This document shows, in pieces, positions 55,780 through 64,000 of a stretch of 64,000 nt of DNA. Location: contig NZ_WTYA01000008.1 of the NCBI RefSeq assembly GCF_009828025.1, positions 124,001 to 188,000 on the forward strand. Reading direction: 5' to 3'. The notes beneath the pieces are model-generated. The model was not told the DNA's origin, ran no database searches, and saw only the letters and a program-made list of their open reading frames with translations. Each line of letters begins with the position of its first letter. The stretch's first letter is position 1. The DNA comes from Qipengyuania algicida (GTDB taxonomy: Bacteria > Pseudomonadota > Alphaproteobacteria > Sphingomonadales > Sphingomonadaceae). Made by a program: the position numbers and the translations under genes.

Positions 55780-56754
55780 TCACAAGGCCGGACGTTGCAT
55801 TGACTCGAAGCGGGCTCTGAAGCCCATCCGGTAACCTTCGCAGATTGCGATCTTCAGTGCCCAGGTTTTCAGCGCGAAGCTCTGTTTGGTGCGCGTCAGG
55901 ATCGAGTTCGCTGCCTCGTAGAGCAACTTACGCACAGTGCTGTCGCCCTGTTTGGTGATCCGGCCCGTCCAGTCGATTTCACCCGACTGATGGCGCCGGG
56001 GAACAAGGCCGAAGTAGGCACCGGCCGTTCGCGATCGCCTGAAGCGAGTCGAGTCGTCGACAGCCGCGGCGAACGCGGCCGAAGTCTGCACGCCAACGCC
56101 GGGGATGCTCATCAGCGCCTGGCAGACGGGCGATGCGGCGGTGATTGCTTTCAGCTGCCGATCCATCTCCCCGATCTCCACGACGAGTTGTTCACGGGCA
56201 CGCAGCAATGATGCGACCGCTTCGCCGAGACCTGGGATCTGATCGGCCGCCTGCATCTTTGCCAAGAACCGCGCGCCCTGTCCGACGCCAAGCCTGATCC
56301 CGAAGGTTGCGCACAGTCCGCGGATCGTATTGTCGAGCCGGACGCGCGCCTCGACCAGATGGCTTCGAGCGGTGATAATCGCGCGTACGCCATGAGCGGT
56401 CGGCGACTTGACGTGAACCTCCTTGTAGAAACCGGTGCGCGCCAGTTGCGCGAGGCCGGCTGCATCGTGTGGATCGGTCTTGTTGGCCTTCATCGCTTTC
56501 ATGCTCTGATGCGCCTGCCGCGCGTCGATGCAGACGACGGCCACGCCAATCTCGCGCAGACCCAGCGCGATCGCGGGGGTCATTCGCCCCGTCTCGATAA
56601 CCGCCCGCTCGATCGGGCCAAGCTGTTCGAGCACGGTGGCGATCGCTTCAGCTGTGCTCTCGACGCACTCGGCGCCAACCTTGTGTCCGTCGGTATCGAT
56701 GACACAGATATGCGTCATTTCCATCGACAGGTCTAATCCGGCATAGTTCTTCAC
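55780..56754 (-). CDS. IS110-family transposase, altered C-terminus
   Basis: 324 residues. The RuvC-like domain has the DEDD residues in AGLDLS (Asp8), VIETG (Glu54) and KTDPHDA (Asp94, Asp97). The C-terminal domain has IPGVGVQTSAAFAAAV and YFGLVPRRHQSGEIDWTG with the candidate catalytic Ser. The last 20 residues (ICEGYRMGFRARFESMQRPA) replace the usual KRxGFKKAxVALARKLAVI ending, so the element is probably truncated at its 3' side and inactive. A noncoding stretch with a hairpin precedes it. Confidence 0.85.
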   Translation of the reverse strand: MKNYAGLDLSMEMTHICVIDTDGHKVGAECVESTAEAIATVLEQLGPIERAVIETGRMTPAIALGLREIGVAVVCIDARQAHQSMKAMKANKTDPHDAAGLAQLARTGFYKEVHVKSPTAHGVRAIITARSHLVEARVRLDNTIRGLCATFGIRLGVGQGARFLAKMQAADQIPGLGEAVASLLRAREQLVVEIGEMDRQLKAITAASPVCQALMSIPGVGVQTSAAFAAAVDDSTRFRRSRTAGAYFGLVPRRHQSGEIDWTGRITKQGDSTVRKLLYEAANSILTRTKQSFALKTWALKIAICEGYRMGFRARFESMQRPAL

Positions 56755-56849
56755 GGCTGCTTCCTTCCTTCAGGCTTCGACAACCAGAAGGTGCGCCAGT
56801 CAGCCGGCCCGGGGAAGCAGCCACAAATTACACGATGACTTGTAGAACA

Positions 56850-56872
56850 CTCGCTTCTTTTCAATAAGCGAG
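56850..56872. other. Hairpin in the noncoding flank of the IS110 transposase
   Basis: CTCGCTT and AAGCGAG pair perfectly around a nine-base loop, about 95 bases upstream of the transposase start. IS110 elements carry a guide-type bridge RNA in a noncoding end next to the transposase gene; this hairpin may be part of such a left end. The element boundary is not defined by sequence alone, and 56755-56968 holds no other feature. Confidence 0.35.
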
Positions 56873-56968
56873 GCTGGGCGATGTATGGTGTAGACTCTGT
56901 AATGTCCGCCTGGGAACGTTGCTGGGGCGACTGAATCCGCTCGCACGGATTGGGATAGGGGGTAGAAG

Positions 56969-57331
56969 ATGCGCATTGCTATAGCCGTAATCGCTGGGTT
57001 GGCTGCGACTCAGCCGATTGTCGCTGCCAGCAAGCCGAACGGCTCTGGCTGGGCTAAGGCTAGTTCTCTTGCGGGGAGCGCGCCCCAGGTTAGCAATTTG
57101 GTTCTAGTTCGAGATCGAGACCTGGTATGGAACGGTAAGGTAGTCACGGAAGCTCAGTTTAGAATTCTTCTAGATACCTTGGCTAACACTGTTTCTCCGC
57201 AACCCCTTATGGTTCTTGCCCACCAAGAGGGCACCCCTTTGGCGAAGTTGATTCGAATTGAGGCGACGATTAGCCAGAAGCTTGAGTGCAACCCTTCAGT
57301 TTGCGTTGAAGTGAGTGCGTCAGCTAAATAG
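56969..57331 (+). CDS. Secreted ExbD/TolR-like periplasmic domain protein
   Basis: 120 residues: a signal peptide (AVIAGLAATQPIVAAS) followed by about 75 residues that resemble the periplasmic domain of ExbD/TolR (LVLVRDRDLVWNGKVVTEAQFRI, then PLMVLAHQEGTPLAKLIRIEA). The transmembrane anchor with its proton-path Asp, typical of ExbD, is absent. Two cysteines near the end (CNPSVC) could form a disulfide. No ExbB/TonB partner is nearby. The family link is tentative. The next 198 bases (57332-57529) show no gene. Confidence 0.55.
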   Translation: MRIAIAVIAGLAATQPIVAASKPNGSGWAKASSLAGSAPQVSNLVLVRDRDLVWNGKVVTEAQFRILLDTLANTVSPQPLMVLAHQEGTPLAKLIRIEATISQKLECNPSVCVEVSASAK

Positions 57332-57529
57332 ATCGGATTTTCAGTTCTGCCTCAGTGACCGGGAAGTTCGACGGATTTGTGCCGTATCCGGAACCGCCGG
57401 CATCCGTTCTTCGACGAGACGGGCTTACTGATATGTACTCATGTGGCTCTCATGATCCACGGGACTTGGAAATGTCGATCGTTTAATTGAATTGGCCTGA
57501 GGTCTCGACTCTGCCTCAAACAATCAGGC

Positions 57530-58657
57530 TCAGAAGATACCATCAAGATTCCAGGACGAAAGTGAGCTCAGCGCCCGATCAGTCTCGACAGTTTGGTGAG
57601 GCTCCCGAACTGATGACCGGCTAAAACGCGGTGCAGGCGTCGATTGATAGGAACGCTTCGACCTTACGAACATTCCACGCTCGCGATTGAGTTCACTTTC
57701 TGCGGCTTCTTCGACGCTTAGTACCGGGGTCACGCAAGCATCGCGTCCGGCAAACAAGCCGCACCATTCTTCCAGCGACTTTTCCGCGATAATTGCATGA
57801 ATGCGCTCGCCGCGTTCTGGCCAATTGGCGGGATTTAAATGATCGGAAAAGTCGGCGGGCTGGAGCCCAAGGCCTTCTATGAATGCGTCGTGGAAAGGCT
57901 TTTCCAGTGCGCCAACCGCGAGATGGCGCCCATCTGAAGTTTCGTAGCAGCGGTAAAAATAGGCGCTACCATCCAGCAGGTTTCCACCGCGACCATCGCG
58001 CCACTGGCCCATTTGCTTCCAGCCCATCAATTGCGTCAGGAGGACGATTATGCCGTCGCTCATGGCAACGTCGAGAACCTGTCCCTTTCCCGACCGTGTA
58101 CGCTCAGCCATTGCCGCAAGGACACCGATCGCCAGAAACGTTCCGCCGCCACCGAAATTGCCGACGAGATTGATCGGGGGTGTCGGCGGCCCATCCATCG
58201 GGCCGACTGGATACAGGGCGCCGCATTGGGCGAGATAATTGATGTCGTGCCCTGCCATGTCGCGCAATGGCCCGTCCTGTCCCCACCCGCTCATACGAGC
58301 ATAGATCAGGCCTTCATTCGATGTCGTCAGGTCATCGGGGCCGAGGCCCAGCCGCTCCATCGTTCCAGGCCGAAATCCCTCGATCAGGACATCGGCTTGT
58401 TGGGCAAGCGCGCGTGCCACGTCGCGATCCTTTTCAGACTTGAGGTCTAAATGGATCGCCGGGCGACCACGATAGAGAAAATCGAACCTAGCATCGCCTC
58501 CAAGAGGGTTGGAAGCGCCAGCGCGCTCGATTCGTATGGCTTCGGCACCGAGGTCACATAACAACATGGTGCCGAACGGCGTCGGCCCGAGTCCCGAGAA
58601 CTCCAAAATCTTGACGCCAGCCAGAGGCGTCCCCTGCGATTTTGTGCCTGCATCCAT
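57530..58657 (-). CDS. CaiB/BaiF family CoA transferase (class III)
   Basis: 375 residues. The N-terminal GVKILEFSGLGPTPFGTMLLCDLGAEAIRIE, DLKSEKDRDVARALAQQADVLIEGFRPGTMERLGLG and GHDINYLAQCGAL (the Asp of the HD pair carries CoA or the racemisation base) are typical of the family, which includes formyl-CoA transferase, CaiB and alpha-methylacyl-CoA racemase. GHDINYLA favours the racemase-like branch. It is divergent from the alcohol dehydrogenase gene and probably belongs to the same catabolic pathway. Confidence 0.9.
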   Translation of the reverse strand: MDAGTKSQGTPLAGVKILEFSGLGPTPFGTMLLCDLGAEAIRIERAGASNPLGGDARFDFLYRGRPAIHLDLKSEKDRDVARALAQQADVLIEGFRPGTMERLGLGPDDLTTSNEGLIYARMSGWGQDGPLRDMAGHDINYLAQCGALYPVGPMDGPPTPPINLVGNFGGGGTFLAIGVLAAMAERTRSGKGQVLDVAMSDGIIVLLTQLMGWKQMGQWRDGRGGNLLDGSAYFYRCYETSDGRHLAVGALEKPFHDAFIEGLGLQPADFSDHLNPANWPERGERIHAIIAEKSLEEWCGLFAGRDACVTPVLSVEEAAESELNRERGMFVRSKRSYQSTPAPRFSRSSVREPHQTVETDRALSSLSSWNLDGIF

Positions 58658-58797
58658 CGCCCAACCCCTTCGAATTCATTGTTTTGAGCTGTCCATATTC
58701 CAGCAAGTTGAAAAATATACTAGCCAGTAAGTGGATTGCCTGTCACTATCCCAAAAGGAGCTGCACAAAGCGGCCGATCTTGAGAGGAGACTGCAAA

Positions 58798-59976
58798 GTG
58801 ACCCCATTCACACCCAGCGAACTGCGCTTTACTCGGACCGAGCGCGTAACCATGGGCGTTCCCGTAGCCGACGCACTGCTGGATCAGGCATCGGCAATGG
58901 GCTGCAGCAAGGTTTTCCTGATCGTATCGACCACTCTGCGCGAGAAGACCGATGAGATTTCGAAAGTCGAACATACTCTGGGCAGTCGCCATGCAGGTAC
59001 TTTCAGTGGGATTGCACCGCACGCTCCGCGAACGGACGTCCTCAAAGCGACCGATGCTGCTCGGGATGCAGGTGCGGATCTGATCGTGTCGATCGGCGGC
59101 GGATCCGCGACCGATGCCGCCAAGATCGTCAGCCTGTTGATCAAGCACGATGTGCGTCGAATCGAGGATTTCGAGCCTCTGCGCACCTATGTGACCGAGG
59201 AGGGCGAAGTCATCAATCCGGTAAAGGTGGGTCCCGATATCCCGGTTATCTGCGTGCCGACGACGCTATCGGGCGGCGAGTTCAACGCGCTATCCGGTTC
59301 GACCGACGAAGCAACCCAGCACAAGCAGGGTTACGAGCATCGCAATATGGCCCCGGTGATGGTCATACTCGATCCAGCCATCACAGTGCATACGCCCGAA
59401 TGGTTGTGGCTCTCAACGGGGGTGCGTTCGGTGGACCACGCAGTCGAAACACTATCGTCGGACAAGTCGAACGATTTTGCGGACGGGCTTGCAGAAAGCG
59501 CGCTGAAGCTGCTGGTTGAAGGGTTGCCGCGCGTCAAAGCCGATCCAAACGATTTGGGTGGCCGCCTCAAGTGCCAGATCGGTGCATGGCAATCTATGAT
59601 CAGCATTATCGGCGGCGTTCCCATGGGGGCGAGCCATGCCATCGGCCATATCCTTGGTGGAACCTGTGATGTACCGCATGGCTATTGTTCATGTGTGATG
59701 GCGCCATATGTGCTGCAATGGAATGCCGAATACGATGACAGCCGGCAGGGCCGGATTGCGGCCGTGCTTGGTGGTGACCACGCTACCGCAGGCGACGCGC
59801 TCGACCACTTCATTCGCGGGCTTGGTATGCCACGGACGCTCGGCGAGGTGGGTGTCGATGAAAGTCGTTTCCAGCAGGTCGCCGAATACACCTTGCTCGA
59901 CATCTGGGGGCGCACGAACCCACGCCCTGTGAAGACCGCCGACGATGTCATGGAAATCCTTCGATTGGCGGCCTGA
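58798..59976 (+). CDS. Iron-containing alcohol dehydrogenase
   Basis: 392 residues from the GTG at 58798, with GAGGAGA upstream; the ATG at 58642 falls inside the divergent gene. The NAD-binding GGGSATDAAK motif (about residue 100) and the metal site (Asp/His in VDHAVETL, His in GASHAIGHILGG and PHGYCSC) mark the family III alcohol dehydrogenases, close to maleylacetate reductase. It probably oxidises an alcohol released in the pathway. First of four right-reading genes; four bases separate it from the acyl-CoA ligase. Confidence 0.9.
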   Translation: MTPFTPSELRFTRTERVTMGVPVADALLDQASAMGCSKVFLIVSTTLREKTDEISKVEHTLGSRHAGTFSGIAPHAPRTDVLKATDAARDAGADLIVSIGGGSATDAAKIVSLLIKHDVRRIEDFEPLRTYVTEEGEVINPVKVGPDIPVICVPTTLSGGEFNALSGSTDEATQHKQGYEHRNMAPVMVILDPAITVHTPEWLWLSTGVRSVDHAVETLSSDKSNDFADGLAESALKLLVEGLPRVKADPNDLGGRLKCQIGAWQSMISIIGGVPMGASHAIGHILGGTCDVPHGYCSCVMAPYVLQWNAEYDDSRQGRIAAVLGGDHATAGDALDHFIRGLGMPRTLGEVGVDESRFQQVAEYTLLDIWGRTNPRPVKTADDVMEILRLAA

Positions 59977-59980
59977 ACCG

Positions 59981-61615
59981 ATGATTGGCCAAACTCGCCC
60001 GCGCGACTTCAGCGATCCACGCATTCCGAACAGGGACGAATGCGTGCTGCGTTATCTGCTCGATCGGTGGGCGCATGAACGCCCCGACAAGACGCACGTC
60101 GTTTTCGCAGATGGCGAGGAATGGTCTTTTGCCAAAATGCGTGAAAAGGTCCGCGCCAAAGCCGCTGGACTGAAGGAACTTGGCGTTCGGCAGGGAGAGC
60201 ACGTCGCCGTGTGGCTGCCCAACGGCCCCGACGCGCTCATCGCCTTCTACGCGATCAATTACATCGGTGCGGTGTTCGTGCCATTCAACACCGCCTATCG
60301 CGGTGGTCTTCTCGCCCATGTTATCGCCAATTCGGGTGCCCGGTTCCTGCTGGTTCACCCCGACCTGATATCTCGCCTGAATGAAATAGAACTCGCCGGT
60401 CTCGAACGTCTTGTTGTGACAACCAACCTCGAGGTTGTCGCGCCACCGCTAGAGGTAAACCGCTTCGACGACCTTGTCGGCGACCCGGACGAAGAGATCG
60501 AACTCGAACGCCCCATCGACCCGTGGGACATCCAGTCGATTATCTACACCTCGGGCACGACTGGCCCTTCGAAAGGGGTTCTTTCGTCCTACTTGCACAT
60601 GTTCTCCAACGCGGGGCCGGAGTCCTGGCCCATGGTGGGCGAAGACGATCGGTACATGTGTGTGGCGCCGATCTTCCATATCGGCGGTATGGGGCCACCC
60701 TTCGTGATGCTTGCTCGCGGCGCTTCTGTGGCGATGATCGACAACTTCTCCACCGCCGAATTCTGGAAAGTCGCCAAGGCCACCCAATCGACGATGGTTT
60801 TCCTGCTGGGAGTGATGGCCACTTTCCTGCTGAAGGCGCCGCCGGGGCCAAATGATCGCGACCATACGGTCAAGAAGGCTTTCATGGTTCCGTTGACGGG
60901 CGACGCACCTGCATTTACCGAGCGGTTCGGCGTCGACATCTACACGATTTTCAACATGACGGAGATTTCCTCTCCGATTGTTTCCGAAGCCAATCCGACG
61001 AAGATCGGGACCTGCGGGACGGTTCGCGACGGTGTCGAAGTACGGTTGGTCGACGCCAATGATTGCGAAGTTCCAACGGGCGAAATCGGCGAAATGCTGG
61101 TGCGAACCGATCGACCCTGGGCGATGAACAGCGGCTATAACGCCAACCCGGAAGCGACCGCCAAAGCGTGGCGCAACGGATGGTTTCATACGGGCGATGC
61201 GTTCCGGCGCGACGGTGATGGCTATTTCTATTTCGTCGACCGGGTCAAGGACGCCATCCGCCGACGCGGTGAAAACATCTCCTCCTTCGAGGTGGAAGCA
61301 GACGTCTGCCGCCACCCTTGCGTCCGCGAAGCAGCCGCGATTGCGGTGCCGAGCGAATTTTCGGAAGACGAGGTGATGGTGATCGTCGCGCCTGTTCCTG
61401 GAACGCAGATCGATTGCGTCGAACTGGCTGAATTCCTCATCGAGACGATGCCCTATTTCATGGTGCCGCGTTATGTCCGCATCCTCGACGAGCTGCCCAA
61501 GACGCCTTCGGCGAAGGTGATGAAGGCCGAACTGCGCAGCGAGGGGATCACGCAAGACACCTGGGACCGGGAAGCAGCCGGGATACGTGTCCGACGCGAA
61601 AGTTTCAGCGCGTGA
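59981..61615 (+). CDS. Acyl-CoA synthetase (AMP-forming; CaiC/fatty-acid CoA ligase-like)
   Basis: 544 residues from the ATG at 59981. The phosphate loop is YTSGTTGPSKGVL (about residue 186), followed by FNMTEISSP, the adenylate site GYFYFVDRVKDAIRRRGENIS and the catalytic Lys in KTPSAKVMK. It activates a carboxylic acid with ATP and CoA. Closest in feel to crotonobetaine/carnitine-CoA ligases. With the CoA transferase and monooxygenase it would feed an acid made from a ring-opened or cleaved ketone into beta-oxidation. Confidence 0.93.
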   Translation: MIGQTRPRDFSDPRIPNRDECVLRYLLDRWAHERPDKTHVVFADGEEWSFAKMREKVRAKAAGLKELGVRQGEHVAVWLPNGPDALIAFYAINYIGAVFVPFNTAYRGGLLAHVIANSGARFLLVHPDLISRLNEIELAGLERLVVTTNLEVVAPPLEVNRFDDLVGDPDEEIELERPIDPWDIQSIIYTSGTTGPSKGVLSSYLHMFSNAGPESWPMVGEDDRYMCVAPIFHIGGMGPPFVMLARGASVAMIDNFSTAEFWKVAKATQSTMVFLLGVMATFLLKAPPGPNDRDHTVKKAFMVPLTGDAPAFTERFGVDIYTIFNMTEISSPIVSEANPTKIGTCGTVRDGVEVRLVDANDCEVPTGEIGEMLVRTDRPWAMNSGYNANPEATAKAWRNGWFHTGDAFRRDGDGYFYFVDRVKDAIRRRGENISSFEVEADVCRHPCVREAAAIAVPSEFSEDEVMVIVAPVPGTQIDCVELAEFLIETMPYFMVPRYVRILDELPKTPSAKVMKAELRSEGITQDTWDREAAGIRVRRESFSA

Positions 61616-61679
61616 TCCCACCCCAATTCAATCCAGCGGACCGATGGGTCCGACTTCGTCATCCAGGAATACGATCGCA

Positions 61680-63641
61680 ATGACCCATCCCTTTATCCAC
61701 CGCCCGGTGGCTCCCGAAGATGTCGATTGGACGTTGCTCAACGCGGGCATCAGCAAGGCCAATATCCCGGCCTTGCTGATGATTCTCTATCAGGTGAGCG
61801 GAGACGAGCGCTGGCTGAACGAACCCTATGCGCCCAAGCGTTCACCTGGTCTTGACGACAATGACAGCGGGCAATTGCCCGAGCCGATCCAGCAGGAGAT
61901 ACGTACCGCCGCAAAATCGGCGATCGCCGATTGGGTCAGGGGTAACAAGCTTAAGGTGCCACGGCCCGACAACGCGAGGCTCGCCGAAATGTTGAGCGTC
62001 GCAATGACCGAACACGTCCCGCAGGAATATGGCGACATCATCGCCGCGGGCATGGAGTATGAAGCGATAGCGCGCGCGGCGAGCGATGGGGAGAGCAACA
62101 AAACCGCGATCGTTATCGGTGGCGGCGTGTCAGGCATCTGCGCGGGAATCGAGCTCGACCGGTTGGGGATCGCCTATACGTTGTTCGAAAAGAACGAGGA
62201 TTTCGGCGGCACCTGGTTCGAAAATCGCTATCCCGGTTGCGGCGTCGACACGCCCTCTCTCACCTATACGTTCTCCTGCCGTCCGAACGACTGGTCGAAA
62301 TATTTCCCTCTGCGCGACGAGATCGAAGGCTATCTGATCGACACCGCTCACAGTTTCGGCCTTTACGACAACGCGCAGTTCAACACCAAGGTCGAGGAAG
62401 CGCGCTGGAACGAAGGAACGGGGCGCTGGGACGTCACGATCACAAAACCCGATGGTAAGCGGGAAAAGCATAGCGCCGACTATTTGTTCAGCGCCGTGGG
62501 AATCCTGAATATTCCCCAGTACCCCAAGATCGAAGGTCTCGATGGGTTCACAGGACAGGTCTACCATACCAGTCGTTGGCCCAAGGACGCACAGGTCGCC
62601 GGCAAGCGCGTTGCCGTGATTGGCAATGGCGCTTCGGGAATGCAGGTCGCCCCGGCGATTGCCGATGAAGTTGCCGAAATGACGATCTTCGCCCGGTCGA
62701 AGCAGTGGGCCGCGCCATTCCCGCAGTTCCACAAGGATATTCCGGAGGGCGTTCGCTACCTCATGCAGGTCATGCCGCTGTACCGCGCCTGGCTGGAGCA
62801 GCGCCTGTCATGGACTTTCAACGATCGTGTGCATGGGACCTTGTTCCGCGATCCCGACTGGGCGCATCCCGATAGGGCAGTGAATGAGATCAACGATGGG
62901 CATCGGCGAGCGTTCACGCGTTACGTCATGCAGGAACTGGAGGACCGACCCGACCTGATCGAGCATGTCCTGCCCGACTACCCACCCTTCGCCAAGCGGA
63001 TGCTGCTCGACAATGGGTGGTATCGGACGATCAAGAAACCGCATGTGCGCCTGATCCCCGAACATCTGGCGAAGGTCGAAGGATCGCGCCTGATCTCGTC
63101 GAGTGGTGAGTCTGTCGAGGTGGACGTGATCATCCTCGCGACCGGGTTCCAGACCACCAATGTGCTGGGATCGTATGACATCATCGGGCGCGACGGACAG
63201 TTGCTGCATGACAAATGGGGACAGGACGATGCGGCCGCCTATCTTGGCACGCTGGTCCCGGGTTTCCCTAATTTCTTCATCCTGCTCGGGCCAAATGTCG
63301 GATCCGGCCACGGCGGCAGCATGATCCGCAATATCGAAAACCAGATGCATTATGCGGGGCAGGTCGTGCTTGCAGCGCGCAAGGAGGGGGCGATGTCGGT
63401 CGAAGTTCGCAGCGATGTCTATGAAAAATATCGCCGCAAGATAGACGAAGCTCATGAAAAGCTGGTGTGGACCCATCCAGGTACCGAGAACTGGTATCGC
63501 AATTCGAACGGCCGCGTCGTTGCCATCACGCCGTGGCGCAACGATGCATTCTGGCGCATGACCCGCAGCCCGAACGAGGCCGAGCTGGCATTTGGCTATG
63601 AACCGGCGTCAGCGGACGAAAACAAGGTCGAGGCAGGGTAG
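61680..63641 (+). CDS. Baeyer-Villiger-type flavin monooxygenase (HAPMO-like)
   Basis: 653 residues from the ATG at 61680; an ATG at 61587 would overlap the ligase gene. An N-terminal helical extension of about 135 residues (as in 4-hydroxyacetophenone monooxygenase) precedes the FAD Rossmann motif IGGGVSGICAGIEL. The Baeyer-Villiger fingerprint FTGQVYHTSRWP (FxGxxxHxxxWP) is exact, and the NADPH Rossmann motif is IGNGASGMQ. It inserts oxygen next to a carbonyl group to give an ester or lactone. No dedicated esterase follows within the window. Confidence 0.93.
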   Translation: MTHPFIHRPVAPEDVDWTLLNAGISKANIPALLMILYQVSGDERWLNEPYAPKRSPGLDDNDSGQLPEPIQQEIRTAAKSAIADWVRGNKLKVPRPDNARLAEMLSVAMTEHVPQEYGDIIAAGMEYEAIARAASDGESNKTAIVIGGGVSGICAGIELDRLGIAYTLFEKNEDFGGTWFENRYPGCGVDTPSLTYTFSCRPNDWSKYFPLRDEIEGYLIDTAHSFGLYDNAQFNTKVEEARWNEGTGRWDVTITKPDGKREKHSADYLFSAVGILNIPQYPKIEGLDGFTGQVYHTSRWPKDAQVAGKRVAVIGNGASGMQVAPAIADEVAEMTIFARSKQWAAPFPQFHKDIPEGVRYLMQVMPLYRAWLEQRLSWTFNDRVHGTLFRDPDWAHPDRAVNEINDGHRRAFTRYVMQELEDRPDLIEHVLPDYPPFAKRMLLDNGWYRTIKKPHVRLIPEHLAKVEGSRLISSSGESVEVDVIILATGFQTTNVLGSYDIIGRDGQLLHDKWGQDDAAAYLGTLVPGFPNFFILLGPNVGSGHGGSMIRNIENQMHYAGQVVLAARKEGAMSVEVRSDVYEKYRRKIDEAHEKLVWTHPGTENWYRNSNGRVVAITPWRNDAFWRMTRSPNEAELAFGYEPASADENKVEAG

Positions 63642-63650
63642 GAACGGCGA

Positions 63651-64000
63651 TTGCGCGCATTCTGCGGTCAGGAGCTGGGTCACGTCGCCAATTTCGCATT
63701 GGCGCAAGTATCGGAGCCACAACCTGGCCCCGAAGCGCTGCGTGTCCGCATCGAGGCAACGGCCCTCGGGTTCGTCGACCAGCTCGTGATGCGCAGCCTG
63801 TACCAGCAGAAGCCTCCCTTGCCGTTTGTGCCGGGTGGTGAAATCGTCGGCATCGTGGAAGCCGTGGGGGAGGGAGTGGCCGATTTCACACCTGGACAGC
63901 GTATTGCGGCCTGGCAGTTCGGCGGAGGGCTTGCAGATCAAGCCTCGGTGAAGGCGATCCATGCCGTACCTGTGCCGGAGGATTTGCCCTCGCCAAAGGC
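63651..64000 (+). CDS. Quinone-oxidoreductase-like (zinc-independent MDR) protein, N-terminal part, cut by window edge
   Basis: Opens with a TTG at 63651, nine bases after the monooxygenase stop, with GTAGGA upstream, and stays open to the window end (116 residues). The GroES-like domain reads EALRVRIEATALGFVDQLVMRS and FVPGGEIVGIVEAVGEGVADF, with PGQRIAAWQFGGG. Cysteine and histidine zinc ligands are absent, as in NADPH:quinone oxidoreductases and enoyl reductases. It would act on an unsaturated carbonyl intermediate of the same pathway. Confidence 0.8.
   Translation, partial: MRAFCGQELGHVANFALAQVSEPQPGPEALRVRIEATALGFVDQLVMRSLYQQKPPLPFVPGGEIVGIVEAVGEGVADFTPGQRIAAWQFGGGLADQASVKAIHAVPVPEDLPSPK

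Noticed and set aside
1..64000. CRISPR arrays, prophage genes or toxin-antitoxin pairs
   Set aside because: No regularly spaced repeats, cas genes, phage structural genes or recognisable toxin-antitoxin pairs were seen. The mobile DNA consists of IS remnants only.

Overview
The window looks like chromosome of an alphaproteobacterium of the order Sphingomonadales, most likely Erythrobacteraceae (Erythrobacter/Altererythrobacter-like). This is inferred from the gene set: an alkane-hydroxylase type CYP153 P450, an EL222-type LOV-HTH photoreceptor, an NnrU protein, a rpe-heparinase-purH gene string and many TonB-dependent receptors. Most of the sequence is GC-rich with tightly packed genes. Roughly 34-37 kb and 41-57 kb are visibly poorer in G+C, looser and littered with broken insertion sequences.

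Left part (1-23.7 kb), ordinary chromosome: a cut-off ferredoxin reductase, queG, an ABC exporter pair, CYP153, exported MsrB, a tandem PilZ protein, tRNA-Leu(UAA), ihfB, a small GntR regulator, a POT peptide transporter, an amidohydrolase pair (the second has lost its first metal-ligand motif), nnrU, a methyltransferase and a beta-helix protein. A reverse-strand series follows: rpe, heparinase-like, purH, a 38-codon mini-gene coupled to msrA, a Zur-like regulator and dxs.

Middle part (23.7-42 kb): two nested IS3-family remnants, then a TonB receptor translationally coupled to a secreted metallophosphoesterase. Next comes an ion and inorganic-carbon island. It has a LysR regulator, a YdcH-like protein, nhaA with a perfect pseudoknot leader resembling the nhaA-I (Li+ riboswitch) motif, a Ca2+/Na+ exchanger, a wrecked carbonic anhydrase, folE, a LOV-HTH blue-light regulator, crtI, a SOUL heme protein, and a PII-like/DabA/DabB inorganic-carbon uptake operon with its own divergent LysR regulator.

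Right part (42-57 kb), a mobile-element graveyard: fragments of several IS3-family elements, an IS5 copy with two nonsense mutations and a frameshift, and two IS110 elements. They surround a DUF389 membrane protein, a host-attachment-type protein, a TPR protein truncated by an IS end, an alpha/beta hydrolase, a membrane-protein pseudogene, a diguanylate cyclase, and a compact zinc cassette (ZnuD-like receptor, divergent Fur/Zur protein, ZIP transporter) with a palindrome upstream.

Right end (57.5-64 kb): a catabolic cluster with a CaiB-type CoA transferase reading left, and an iron alcohol dehydrogenase, acyl-CoA ligase, Baeyer-Villiger-type monooxygenase and a cut-off quinone-oxidoreductase-like gene reading right. 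This suggests breakdown of a ketone-bearing compound. All assignments rest on reading motifs by eye; no database search was run.
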